Source: Paludibacteraceae bacterium | GTDB taxonomy: Bacteria; Bacteroidota; Bacteroidia; Bacteroidales; Paludibacteraceae | Assembly (NCBI GenBank): GCA_017553575.1 | Contig: JAFZKQ010000121.1 | Span: forward strand, 1-54,238 | Reading direction: 5' to 3' | DNA length: 54,238 nt | Shown here: one piece after another, positions 18,521 to 26,952 of the stretch | Numbering within the stretch: the first letter of the stretch is position 1 | Layout of the letters: the number at the start of each line of letters is the position of its first letter | Position numbers and translations under genes: made by a program | The notes under the pieces: model-generated | The model's database searches: none | What the model saw: the letters and a program-made list of their open reading frames with translations, nothing else | Told to the model about the DNA's origin: nothing

Positions 18521-21500
18521 TTATTTTACGACCAGCTTTTGCGACACACCACCCATCTCTACAACATATACGTCTGGTTTTGGAACAGGGATTGTGACAA
18601 TGCCTACCTTGTCGCTACAAGCCACCAACCTGCCCGAAATATCATAAACGCAGATATCGGCATTGGCGTTTTCCACTACGATGGTACGACCCGAAACATA
18701 ACAATTAATACCCACCACAGAAGCCTCATCCATAATCACCGAATTGGCACCGCTTGTGTCTTTCTGGGCTACCTCATAAATTGCCTCGTCGCCTGGAGAG
18801 GCCTTCCGTACAAGCCTTATGGCTCCTCCCTTCGACGGTTGCTTTGCCGAACGTGCCGAAACACGGAGGCCCGTACGATAGGCTCGATAATCGCCTCCTC
18901 TCAAGACTTTGTAATAGCCAATGTTGTTAGGCTCCTCGTAGTTATTGGAATACCATTCAAAACACCACTCCATGGCATTGCCTGCCATATCGTAGAGTCC
19001 CCATCTGTTCGGTTTCTTCTGTCCGACAGGGTGCGTCGTCGCATTGTTCGGTCCAATGATGTTCCAGTTCCATTGCGACTCCAAGCCACCGAGGTATTTA
19101 TCACCGGAGTTCTTCCAATACCATGCATAGAAATCTACCCCCGTACCATTCTTGCCCTCGCCAGGACCAGTTCCATCTGTCCCCGGATAAAGCGAATCAA
19201 CATCAGCACGGGCAGCATACTCCCATTCGGCTTCCAGAGGCAAGCGGTAACCGTTGGCATCAGGATTCATCGCAATAAGCCAAGAGACGCTAGCATAACG
19301 TTTCCTATTGGTCGGATCTTCCGTCTTTTTGTCGATATAATAAGCAGGAGTCAATCCCTCCCGCACACTCAACTTGTTGCAGAACTCACAAGCGGCATAC
19401 CAGTTAACCACCGCCGGTTTCTGTCCATTTGTGCCCTCAAAGTCCGAACTCTTGCCCATCACCTCGTTGTAGTATTCTTGAGTGACCAGATATTTCCGTA
19501 TCAAGAAATCCTTCACCGTCTCGCTATGGACAGGTTGCTCTGCCTTACTGCCTTTCCCTCGGGTATCACCCATCTTATAGGTTCCGCCCGGAGCCAAAAT
19601 ATAATTCGAATCCTGTTTATGACGGATCACCAACTGCTCATCTGTCGGAGTCACTTTGGCAGGGAATACGATGTTGGCAGCCACATAACCCGTATCGAAT
19701 ATTGGGGCTTGGTAATTCATCTCGTCAATGAGTGCCTGAGGAATCGTGTCCGTCCAAAGGAAATCTTGGACTACGTGCGTATCCCCCAAATCAACATGCC
19801 CCCTACCCTTCACAATGTAGGTAAACTGGGTTCGGTTCTCCGTGCCGTATACTCTGTTCAGATGAACACGATAGTTCTCGTTTCGAGCCACCCAATTGTC
19901 ACCATGAGCAAATGGATCGTCAACAATCTTATCGTCCATGCTTCCTGTTATGAATAGAGCGCGACGCGTACGGAATTGCTCCACAATCTGCTCCGCCGTC
20001 AACCCCATCTTGCCTGGATAATAGGTGGTGTCACCAATGTTACTCAAACCGTTCGGATAGTTATCATAGGTCAAAAGCCTATTCTCACTGATTTCCACCT
20101 CACGCTCGTCCGAGAGATAGACATAATCTGGAATGCACTTGGCAACATATTTGAACTTGATGTCTGGGAACTCATTTTGGACAACATTCACAATGGAATA
20201 ATGGGCAATGGTCGTACCTCCTGCCGACAATCCCTCAATCCAAACTTCCTTGATGTTCGGATAATAGCCAGATGTCAACGTGTTGCGCACCATCTCATCA
20301 ATTATCTCATAAGCAGAGATATTGACGTACTCGCCCCTTCCCGTATAGGCACCTACGCCACCCAAATATTGGGCATTGTCGAACCAGATGGCGTTATCCG
20401 GCGAATCAGCAGGGAAATAAGGCTTGTTGAACAAAGCTGGAGCAATCACCCTTGCATTGTCACACTGCTTGCCCAAATGTTTAAACGCCTGCTTGCAGAA
20501 AAAGGCAGGTCCCGGAGGGGCACCGTGGCAATTGATCACCAATCGCGTGATATGCTCTTGGACCTTGTCTTCCACCATCGGACGATTGGTGTAACACTCG
20601 CATTGGTGACCCAATTTGTCGAATGTGAAATAAGAACGTCTGACCTCAGAAATCAAATCGGGATCCTCATCCAACATAGCCTGCCACTCGTCCGTATAGC
20701 CCGTCAAGAAAAATTCACTACCGTTCTTTCTTACAAAATCATAGACAATGCCACCTGCCTTGCAATAGATCACCGTCGACTCAGGGAATGTCAGCCATCC
20801 TATCTTCGTAACCTCGTCACTCAAATGAGCATCCGCCAAGGCATTGCATCCATTGAAGACATAATCGCCAAAAGAGATCACGTGCGATAGGTCTATTGTG
20901 GTAAGCCTGCTACAATTTTGGAAAACGAAGCCCATCAATGAGGTGCAGGTCGTCGGCAAGACCACCTCAACAAGGTTTGGATTGTTACGGAATGCGTAGG
21001 AAGAAATCATCGTGACCCCTTCTGGAATCACCACTTTATTGAAATCTTCCCGCCCTGCGTAGGCATTGCTTGCAATCGTCGTTTTCCCCACGCCAATCCA
21101 CAACACACTATCCACTACCACATCGTTGGCGTTTCCAGACAAAAACTCAATCACACCATTCGAGTTGTTTCCTCCATCAGTACGCCCACGCGCCGTAAGT
21201 ATGAGTTTCTTAGGAATAGAATTGAGTGTAAACGAATACTTGATCGTCTTCGGGCTAGACCCAGCACTCCGCTCTTCAGGGAAGGAATCTACCACAACTC
21301 CATCCGCCTTGATGGCCGCTTGAGACAAAACCAATTTGTGAGCACCCGCCTTGTAGGTAAACAGAATGCTATATGGACCAGGAGCTTTCACAACCGTCGG
21401 CACCAAACTTGAGAAATCCCAGAACCGATCAGTATAGGAGGTGGTGTAATCGCCTTTTTTCCACGACTCAATCGACATTCTATGCGCTAACGTGCCGTCC

Positions 21501-24500
21501 AGTTCCGAAATCGAGTCGGTTGGCGTCCCCTCCTGTTCGGCCCTAATTTCTATCACTCCATTCGAGTTTGTACCGCCACTTGTCATGGCATAAGCCGTAA
21601 GAATCAAACTCGAAGGTACAGAATCGATTTTGAAGGTGTACTTTATCTCTTTCGGACTAGAACCCGCGCTCCGTTCTTCGGGAACCGCTATCAATGTATC
21701 TCCATCAGCCCGCACCACGGCATCTTTCAAAACTAGTTTCTGCCCTCCTGATTTGTAGGTGAAGGCAATGCTATAGATGCCCGGCTTTTGAAGTATAGCA
21801 GGAAGGGTATCCGAGAAATCCCACGTCCGAGAAGTAAACGAAGTGGTGAACTCATCCTTTTTCCACGAACCGACAGCCAAGGTCTGTAACGGTTTGGTTT
21901 CGCCCCCTGGATTTGAAACCGTGCTGTCCGACTCAGCCTTAATCTCAATCAGACCAATCGAATTGGTTCCGCCACTCGTCATGGCTTGCGCCGTGAGAAT
22001 CAACGAGGAAGGGATGGTATCCAATTGGAAGGAATACTTTATGGTTTTCGAATTCAAAGTCGCACTTCGCTCTTCGGGAATCGACAACAACGTGTCACCA
22101 TTCACCTTCACCACAGCATCTTTCAAAACCAATTTATGCACACCTGATTTGTAAGTAAAAATGATGCTGTAAGCTCCCGCCTTCTTGATTATGGAAGGAA
22201 TCGTATCTGAGAAATTCCACGTCCGCTCGGCAAAAGAAGTCTCAAAGTCTCCATTGTCCCATTTATCCACCATCATACATGTAGAGTCTGGCGCAGGAGG
22301 CAAGAGCGAAGTCTCGTAGGCCGAAGCACTTGGTGCGTTGTTGGAGTTGATAATGTTCTGCATAGCCTCGTCATCGGAATATGAAGTGACGGTCGGAACG
22401 CCCTCTACAGGATGATTCTCAGCCAATTTGGCATCCGCCTTACGCACGTTCGAGGTAACAATGCGCTGAAGATCCCCACAAGCGGCCTCCGTCGCCCGCC
22501 AAGTGGTCTCATACTTATGGAGGTTGGATGGACTTACAGCAGGCGCATAACTTTCAAAGCTAACACCTTCAGGACGCATATAGAGCTGTATCGTAGTGAC
22601 ATGACCGAAGCGATGTCGCCCACCTAGGCTACCGCCACCCAAGTTTGCATCGACGGCAAACCAACCCACAGGCTCCAGATAGATCTCCGCCACAGAGTGA
22701 TTATGCCCATTAAATTCCAACGGCTCGTTGCCCCCGTAGGTGGCCACCGCAATGTGACGGGAAGGAATGCCACTGGCCCGACAGATCGAGATGAAAAGCG
22801 AAGCAAACTCGGTGCAGTCGCCATAGCCCAACTCCAAAGCTTTCAATGGGCCGAGGGTCGTCCCCGGCTTCTCGAAACGGATGTGATCCCATGGATAGAG
22901 GTAGGCCAACTTGGCGAGTTCGGCAGGCGAATTTGTCACGGCCTTATTCTCCTCCGCAATAGCCTGAAAAATAGGAGAATCGCTGACAATTCCACCCAAT
23001 TCCGACGAAGGCTTCAGATAGTGCGCCACAAAATCGTCAAAATGGTCCACAGGCGTATCGGAGAGGTAACCGTTATATTCCGTAGGGGTACGAAGGACCT
23101 TGAAGCGCACGACAATCGTCCGCGATTCTCCCTTAGGAATCCTTCCGACACTGGCACGGATGTAACGCTCGCCTGTCGAATTTGTGATAAGCTCGTAGTT
23201 GTCGGCACCACCGCCCAAGATGTCCAAAATGCACTGATAGTCACGATTCCACTCAGGGAAGTTAATACGCTCGTAAGCCCAATCCAAATCGCCCTTATCG
23301 GCCGTGATGGTCGTGATGCGCTCCAAGTTGATGACTCGAGATTTCATCGATTTGACCACGTATTTGTCCTCTGCCAAAGGATAGGTTGGGAAGGTAATGC
23401 CCAAGTTGAGCGGCTTCAGTTCTATCTTATCCGTGATGTCGCCAGCCAAGACGCCTTCGGGGAAAGAGTTTGCACTAACGTTTGTCAGTCCCTCGGGAAG
23501 GTCGCACTGCGAAATGCCTGTACCGATAAAGGCCTGCGCCATGATGGTTTTGAGGGTCGAAGGCAACTCAATCGACGAGAGCGCCGCACAATCTTTGAAG
23601 GCATAACAACCAATGAAAGTCAAACCCTCGTTCAACGTCACCGATTCCAGCATCGGGCTCCCATTGAATGCGTTTGAGGTAATCCGCTCGGCACCTTTGA
23701 TCACTACGCTTTTCAGGTTCGGGCACTGCGAACAAACCGTCTCCGTAATGTCTGCGACTCCTGTGCCAAAGGTAACCGACTCCACCAAAGAGCCCTTAAA
23801 GGCACTTGCGCCAACGGTCTTGACCGTATTGGGGATATCGGCACTCTTTAGGGCTGTATTTGCGAAACAAGACTCACCTATGCTCTCAAGTTTCGACGGC
23901 AAATTGATATTGGCCAACAACGAACATCCGCTGAAAGCCGAGGCTTCCAAACTCTGCAAAGTACTTGGCAATACGACAGAGGTGATTTTTTTACACCCAG
24001 AAAAAGCGTTACTACCGATACGCTCGACGTTCGAACCCATATTGAGTTCCTGTAAATTAGAGAGGTTGGCAAAGGCATTGTTACCGATGGACTTCACATT
24101 GTCGCCAATAGTAACTTTCTTATAAACAGCCCCTTTGTATTTGTTGGCTGCAATCGCCGTGTCATTCACCGTCAAGAAATATTTCGTCTCATACCAATTC
24201 TGCGCCCAGCTTCCTTCCGGATAGTCCAATTCGGTAGCATCAGGAATGCACATGTTTCCGATCTGGCTAAGCGAGTCGGAAACCACTATTTTCTTAAGCG
24301 AGGAGCATCCATTGAAGACATAGCCCATCAATATCTTGGTATCAGCCAAATATACCTCCTCCAAATTCTTACAATTACGGAAAGCATAGGCATTTATTCG
24401 CTTCAACGAAGGAGGGCAGACGACCTTCACGATAGAGTTGTTACCCGCATATTTGCTACCCGTTATTTCTGTCGCCCCTGCGGCAATAGTCAGCACACCA

Positions 24501-25060
24501 TCCTCCAATATGTCGGACGTGACCGAAGCCAGCCACTCCTCACGGGTACGTACAGGCTCGTTGTCAGTAAATACAAGTCGCGAGTCGGCACTCAAAAGAG
24601 CGTGTGCGTCAGAATACTTGTCCACACGAATCTCGGTAAGATTCCAACACCCTGCAAACACCTCATTTCCAATAGATTTAACTGACGAAGGGATGACAAT
24701 CTCCGAAATTGCCGTATTCTTGAACAATCGGTAACTTAAATCCGTGAGTCCCTCGTGCAACGTCACCTTCGTCAGAGATGAATCGTTTTGGAACGCCGCA
24801 TTCCCAATGGTCGTAACCGAAGCAGGAATATCCACTTCCTCAAGATTAATGCAATTATGGAAAGCCAATTGGCCGATTTTTGTTACAGAAGAAGGTATCA
24901 CGACCTTCTTGATTTCCGTATTGCCATAATATGCTTTGTTTGCAATGGCTGTAGTGCCTTCGGCAATAGTTAAGACTCCATCCTCACTGATGCTCTGAGC
25001 CTCAACCAAATTGTTAAATCCCAATATGATTGCCGCGAAAAATAAGAATTTCTTCATCAT
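18521..25060 (-). CDS. Giant T9SS-exported protein: LRR_5, transglutaminase-like, three modules, serine hydrolase-like and SUMF1-like domains
   Basis: A 2179-residue protein, first of the cluster. I chose ATG 25060 (a second ATG follows at 25057) because GGGAGGAG lies just upstream and a clean signal peptide follows (KKFLFFAAIILGF...VEAQ). Domains in order: LRR_5 repeats about 20-540; transglutaminase/protease core with GYGDCTEF (Cys749), GHNHS (His788) and FAVDANLG (Asp804); three shared modules at about 930-1040, 1060-1165 and 1195-1300; a short LRR block; an alpha/beta-hydrolase-like domain with nucleophile elbow GLSAGG (Ser1612) and a distal GRGHVDLGD (His1755); a SUMF1/FGE-like domain about 1820-2090 (RLPLEAEWEYAAR, GLYDMAGNAMEW, VLRGGDY) lacking an obvious catalytic cysteine pair; and a T9SS sorting domain in the last 80 residues. 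Targets are unknown. Confidence 0.82.
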   Translation of the reverse strand: MMKKFLFFAAIILGFNNLVEAQSISEDGVLTIAEGTTAIANKAYYGNTEIKKVVIPSSVTKIGQLAFHNCINLEEVDIPASVTTIGNAAFQNDSSLTKVTLHEGLTDLSYRLFKNTAISEIVIPSSVKSIGNEVFAGCWNLTEIRVDKYSDAHALLSADSRLVFTDNEPVRTREEWLASVTSDILEDGVLTIAAGATEITGSKYAGNNSIVKVVCPPSLKRINAYAFRNCKNLEEVYLADTKILMGYVFNGCSSLKKIVVSDSLSQIGNMCIPDATELDYPEGSWAQNWYETKYFLTVNDTAIAANKYKGAVYKKVTIGDNVKSIGNNAFANLSNLQELNMGSNVERIGSNAFSGCKKITSVVLPSTLQSLEASAFSGCSLLANINLPSKLESIGESCFANTALKSADIPNTVKTVGASAFKGSLVESVTFGTGVADITETVCSQCPNLKSVVIKGAERITSNAFNGSPMLESVTLNEGLTFIGCYAFKDCAALSSIELPSTLKTIMAQAFIGTGISQCDLPEGLTNVSANSFPEGVLAGDITDKIELKPLNLGITFPTYPLAEDKYVVKSMKSRVINLERITTITADKGDLDWAYERINFPEWNRDYQCILDILGGGADNYELITNSTGERYIRASVGRIPKGESRTIVVRFKVLRTPTEYNGYLSDTPVDHFDDFVAHYLKPSSELGGIVSDSPIFQAIAEENKAVTNSPAELAKLAYLYPWDHIRFEKPGTTLGPLKALELGYGDCTEFASLFISICRASGIPSRHIAVATYGGNEPLEFNGHNHSVAEIYLEPVGWFAVDANLGGGSLGGRHRFGHVTTIQLYMRPEGVSFESYAPAVSPSNLHKYETTWRATEAACGDLQRIVTSNVRKADAKLAENHPVEGVPTVTSYSDDEAMQNIINSNNAPSASAYETSLLPPAPDSTCMMVDKWDNGDFETSFAERTWNFSDTIPSIIKKAGAYSIIFTYKSGVHKLVLKDAVVKVNGDTLLSIPEERSATLNSKTIKYSFQLDTIPSSLILTAQAMTSGGTNSIGLIEIKAESDSTVSNPGGETKPLQTLAVGSWKKDEFTTSFTSRTWDFSDTLPAILQKPGIYSIAFTYKSGGQKLVLKDAVVRADGDTLIAVPEERSAGSSPKEIKYTFKIDSVPSSLILTAYAMTSGGTNSNGVIEIRAEQEGTPTDSISELDGTLAHRMSIESWKKGDYTTSYTDRFWDFSSLVPTVVKAPGPYSILFTYKAGAHKLVLSQAAIKADGVVVDSFPEERSAGSSPKTIKYSFTLNSIPKKLILTARGRTDGGNNSNGVIEFLSGNANDVVVDSVLWIGVGKTTIASNAYAGREDFNKVVIPEGVTMISSYAFRNNPNLVEVVLPTTCTSLMGFVFQNCSRLTTIDLSHVISFGDYVFNGCNALADAHLSDEVTKIGWLTFPESTVIYCKAGGIVYDFVRKNGSEFFLTGYTDEWQAMLDEDPDLISEVRRSYFTFDKLGHQCECYTNRPMVEDKVQEHITRLVINCHGAPPGPAFFCKQAFKHLGKQCDNARVIAPALFNKPYFPADSPDNAIWFDNAQYLGGVGAYTGRGEYVNISAYEIIDEMVRNTLTSGYYPNIKEVWIEGLSAGGTTIAHYSIVNVVQNEFPDIKFKYVAKCIPDYVYLSDEREVEISENRLLTYDNYPNGLSNIGDTTYYPGKMGLTAEQIVEQFRTRRALFITGSMDDKIVDDPFAHGDNWVARNENYRVHLNRVYGTENRTQFTYIVKGRGHVDLGDTHVVQDFLWTDTIPQALIDEMNYQAPIFDTGYVAANIVFPAKVTPTDEQLVIRHKQDSNYILAPGGTYKMGDTRGKGSKAEQPVHSETVKDFLIRKYLVTQEYYNEVMGKSSDFEGTNGQKPAVVNWYAACEFCNKLSVREGLTPAYYIDKKTEDPTNRKRYASVSWLIAMNPDANGYRLPLEAEWEYAARADVDSLYPGTDGTGPGEGKNGTGVDFYAWYWKNSGDKYLGGLESQWNWNIIGPNNATTHPVGQKKPNRWGLYDMAGNAMEWCFEWYSNNYEEPNNIGYYKVLRGGDYRAYRTGLRVSARSAKQPSKGGAIRLVRKASPGDEAIYEVAQKDTSGANSVIMDEASVVGINCYVSGRTIVVENANADICVYDISGRLVACSDKVGIVTIPVPKPDVYVVEMGGVSQKLVVK

Positions 25061-25099
25061 AGCTCCTCCCGTTTTATTATTCAGCATTATTTTATGGTG

Positions 25100-25175
25100 T
25101 GTTCTGGAAATTCACAATGAGGTTGGAATCTCTTCCAATCCGGACATTAGCCCTCCTCAAAATCAAATTCCAGAA
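25100..25175 (-). promoter_or_regulatory. Inverted repeat enclosing a possible 11-codon leader peptide
   Basis: Nine-bp arms GTTCTGGAA and TTCCAGAAC lie 58 bases apart, with an inner hairpin TTGGAA-TCTC-TTCCAA. On the minus strand the enclosed sequence holds GAGGAGGG, four bases, then ATG at 25146 and an 11-residue frame (MSGLEEIPTSL) ending at TGA 25111, about 50 bp before the giant gene's start. The coding arm of the inner hairpin lies inside this frame. A leader or attenuator role is inference. Confidence 0.35.
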
Positions 25176-25546
25176 CCCACCCGATTTATAGAATGTTTCA
25201 GTTCTTCCTAATATCCAAGATGATAAACAAAAAACAAACCATCCAAATAGCTTGATGAAGTTAAGAATAAAAACGTAAAAAACAAAACATTTCTGAGGCG
25301 ATTTTTCCAAAAAATACGAGTGCCCGCCAAATTCGATGAATCAATGATTGGCCTCTGAATCTGCTGCTTTATAGTGTTCGTATTAACTAAAGTGAGATGA
25401 AGGGCACCAAGCATATTTTGACAAAAAATTGCGAAACCTGAACAAACAAAAACTCAACATCTATTTTGCGAGAGAATATATTTTTTCCTACTTTTACAAC
25501 ATAAAACATCGGAGCGTCTATTGGGATTAACCTCCTATTCGATTCT

Positions 25547-25554
25547 TAAATTTG
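25547..25554 (+). promoter_or_regulatory. Possible -7 box for the DUF4253 gene
   Basis: TAAATTTG is an exact TAnnTTTG match 240 bp upstream of the start at 25795. TTG at 25521-25523 is a possible -33 element, at a long spacing of 23 bp. The leader would be long, so this is a weak call. Confidence 0.35.
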
Positions 25555-25794
25555 TTTTTTCTAGTATCATGACTGATTAAAAAGGGGATAAACTTCCTCT
25601 TATCCTATGGTACGCAGAAAGATGGAGAAACAAATCATTATATGATGACGTTTGTCGGATTTATCACAATTCCCTCTTGTATAGATAATCATGGCCGACT
25701 ATGCCATGCAAAAAATAGCAGAGCATAAGATAGAGAGGAAAAACAGGAACACAATAAACTATAAATCGATATATAACCATTAAATCCTACAGAT

Positions 25795-26652
25795 ATGAGC
25801 ATTATTTTCATCCTTGTTGCCATTGTAGCAATATTCTTTGTTAGCAAACAAATCCTACAGAAAAAACCACAAGAGACAAACGTGGAAGAGAATCAAGATT
25901 CTAACAGAAATGAGAAAATCATAATCCTCTTAAGAAACTTAGGATGCAAAGTGACTCTGCTAGGAAAATTCGACTCCGACGCGGAGAAGAGCCTGACCGA
26001 ACAATACATCAAAGATGCCACCATTCAACGACAAAATGGGTTCGTCCGGGTTCTGGTCGAGATGGACGAACTGTTTACCGACAATCTCTTCATAGAGTTC
26101 GATGAACATCTCGATGATTTGGAGCGCCATATCCAGGAGCGGTTGGCCACGCCAATGACCGATGCGAGGGCTATTTTTGATGAACGATTGACTGAATTGA
26201 AAAAGATCTATAGCGATTCCGATAGCGAAGATTCTATTGATTGGGAAACAGACATCATCGGCACCAATGTCAAATTGGAGCAAGACGAGGCGCTAAAACA
26301 TATCGAATTAGGTGGCAAAACAGATAACTTAATAGCGGTAGATGTGCCCGTTAAGAATGCCTACGATATTTTCTGCTACCTGCCATTCGGTGGCCCCGAA
26401 TCCCCTTCACCCATGGAACAACGAAGCATCGCCAAGTATTGGTTTGAAAAATATGGGGCAGTCCCTTGCTTTATGTCTGGCGATGTGCTACAGTACTATG
26501 TAGACCGCCCTGTCAAGGAGAAAGATGCCTATTCCCTTGCTCTGGAACAACTTGGGTTCTGCCCCGACATCGTTACCCAAGGATATGACACAGTGAAACA
26601 TCTCGAAAAGATTCTTAGCCGCTCGAGCTTCTGGTTCTTTTGGTGGGATTAA
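25795..26652 (+). CDS. Membrane-anchored DUF4253 protein
   Basis: A 285-residue protein. Residues 1-19 form an N-terminal hydrophobic anchor (SIIFILVAIVAIFFV) without a clear cleavage site. A charged region follows, with an acidic stretch near 140-155 (SDSDSEDSIDWETD). The C-terminal 105 residues match the DUF4253 pattern: IAVDVPVKNAYDIFCYLPFG, then YWFEKYGAVP, FCPDIVTQG, and the family's hallmark C-terminal end FWWD. DUF4253 has no established activity and occurs next to varied genes, including immunity-like contexts. It stands alone here; the helicase gene downstream has its own promoter. An anchor fused to this domain is less usual than the soluble form. Confidence 0.8.
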   Translation: MSIIFILVAIVAIFFVSKQILQKKPQETNVEENQDSNRNEKIIILLRNLGCKVTLLGKFDSDAEKSLTEQYIKDATIQRQNGFVRVLVEMDELFTDNLFIEFDEHLDDLERHIQERLATPMTDARAIFDERLTELKKIYSDSDSEDSIDWETDIIGTNVKLEQDEALKHIELGGKTDNLIAVDVPVKNAYDIFCYLPFGGPESPSPMEQRSIAKYWFEKYGAVPCFMSGDVLQYYVDRPVKEKDAYSLALEQLGFCPDIVTQGYDTVKHLEKILSRSSFWFFWWD

Positions 26653-26695
26653 GGCGATCGATACGCCTATCCCATAGACTGGAAACCAATCCTTT

Positions 26696-26727
26696 TAGTA
26701 ACCGATTACACCGATAGGCGCTGTCGG
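26696..26727 (-). repeat. Dispersed intergenic repeat, copy 2 (inverted)
   Basis: The reverse complement of the 32-bp element at 2198-2229, with two substitutions. It begins TAGTAACCGATTACACCGA on the plus strand, in the gap downstream of the DUF4253 gene. Confidence 0.75.
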
Positions 26728-26736
26728 TGGATGGCT

Positions 26737-26803
26737 GAGACGAGGGGGAAAGACTGTAAGCCTTTGTATCGTCTCTAGTAGGGTTGGCTTCCAGCCCTAC
26801 TAG
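26737..26803. repeat. Composite of two adjoining hairpins including GGCTTCCAGCC, copy 2
   Basis: First hairpin: arms GAGACGA (26737-26743) and TCGTCTC (26769-26775). Second: perfect 9-bp arms CTAGTAGGG and CCCTACTAG (26775-26803) around a loop containing part of GGCTTCCAGCC (26786-26796). With the 32-bp repeat just before, the whole block of about 108 bp is one structured, non-coding element. It may also serve as a terminator for the DUF4253 gene. Confidence 0.6.
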
Positions 26804-26872
26804 AAAAGTTAAATGAAAATTCCGTGGACGAGATGCCTATTCAAAATACTTCCATATTTCACCAATAAACCG

Positions 26873-26880
26873 TACCTTTG
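26873..26880 (+). promoter_or_regulatory. Bacteroidetes -7 box for the nuclease-helicase gene
   Basis: TACCTTTG, an exact TAnnTTTG match, lies 73 bp upstream of the ATG at 26953. Confidence 0.6.
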
Positions 26881-26893
26881 TCCATCCGAGTTT

Positions 26894-26935
26894 TGTTTAG
26901 ACCCGAAAGGTGTTTAGACTCGCCTTTCGATAAAC
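26894..26935 (+). promoter_or_regulatory. Structured 5' leader of the nuclease-helicase mRNA
   Basis: Just after the predicted transcription start, TGTTTAGACCCG (26894-26905) is repeated as TGTTTAGACTCG (26911-26922). An inner stem CGAAAGG/CCTTTCG and an outer stem GTTTA/TAAAC would fold into one hairpin displaying the second repeat in its loop. It matches no riboswitch class I know. Confidence 0.4.
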
Positions 26936-26952
26936 TTCTTTTTTGAAATTTT

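Larger units (their letters stand above)
25061..25794. other. 734-bp intergenic region between the surface-protein cluster and the DUF4253 gene
   Basis: AT-rich spacer between divergent genes. On the minus strand it should hold the promoter and leader of the large cluster, but I find no exact TAnnTTTG there; a near miss with one extra T is at 25308-25316. It contains a stem-loop with a possible small open frame (25100-25175) and, on the plus strand, a -7 box at 25547-25554. Longer open frames here have no credible composition or start. Confidence 0.6.

Noticed and set aside
18476-23677. Long plus-strand open frames (up to 493 codons) opposite the giant surface genes
   Set aside because: The minus-strand frame has a signal peptide, ordered domains and catalytic motifs. 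The antisense translations have none.
25092-25414. Small minus-strand open frames of about 70 codons upstream of the giant surface gene
   Set aside because: No credible ribosome-binding site or family features, odd composition, and they overlap the leader structures.
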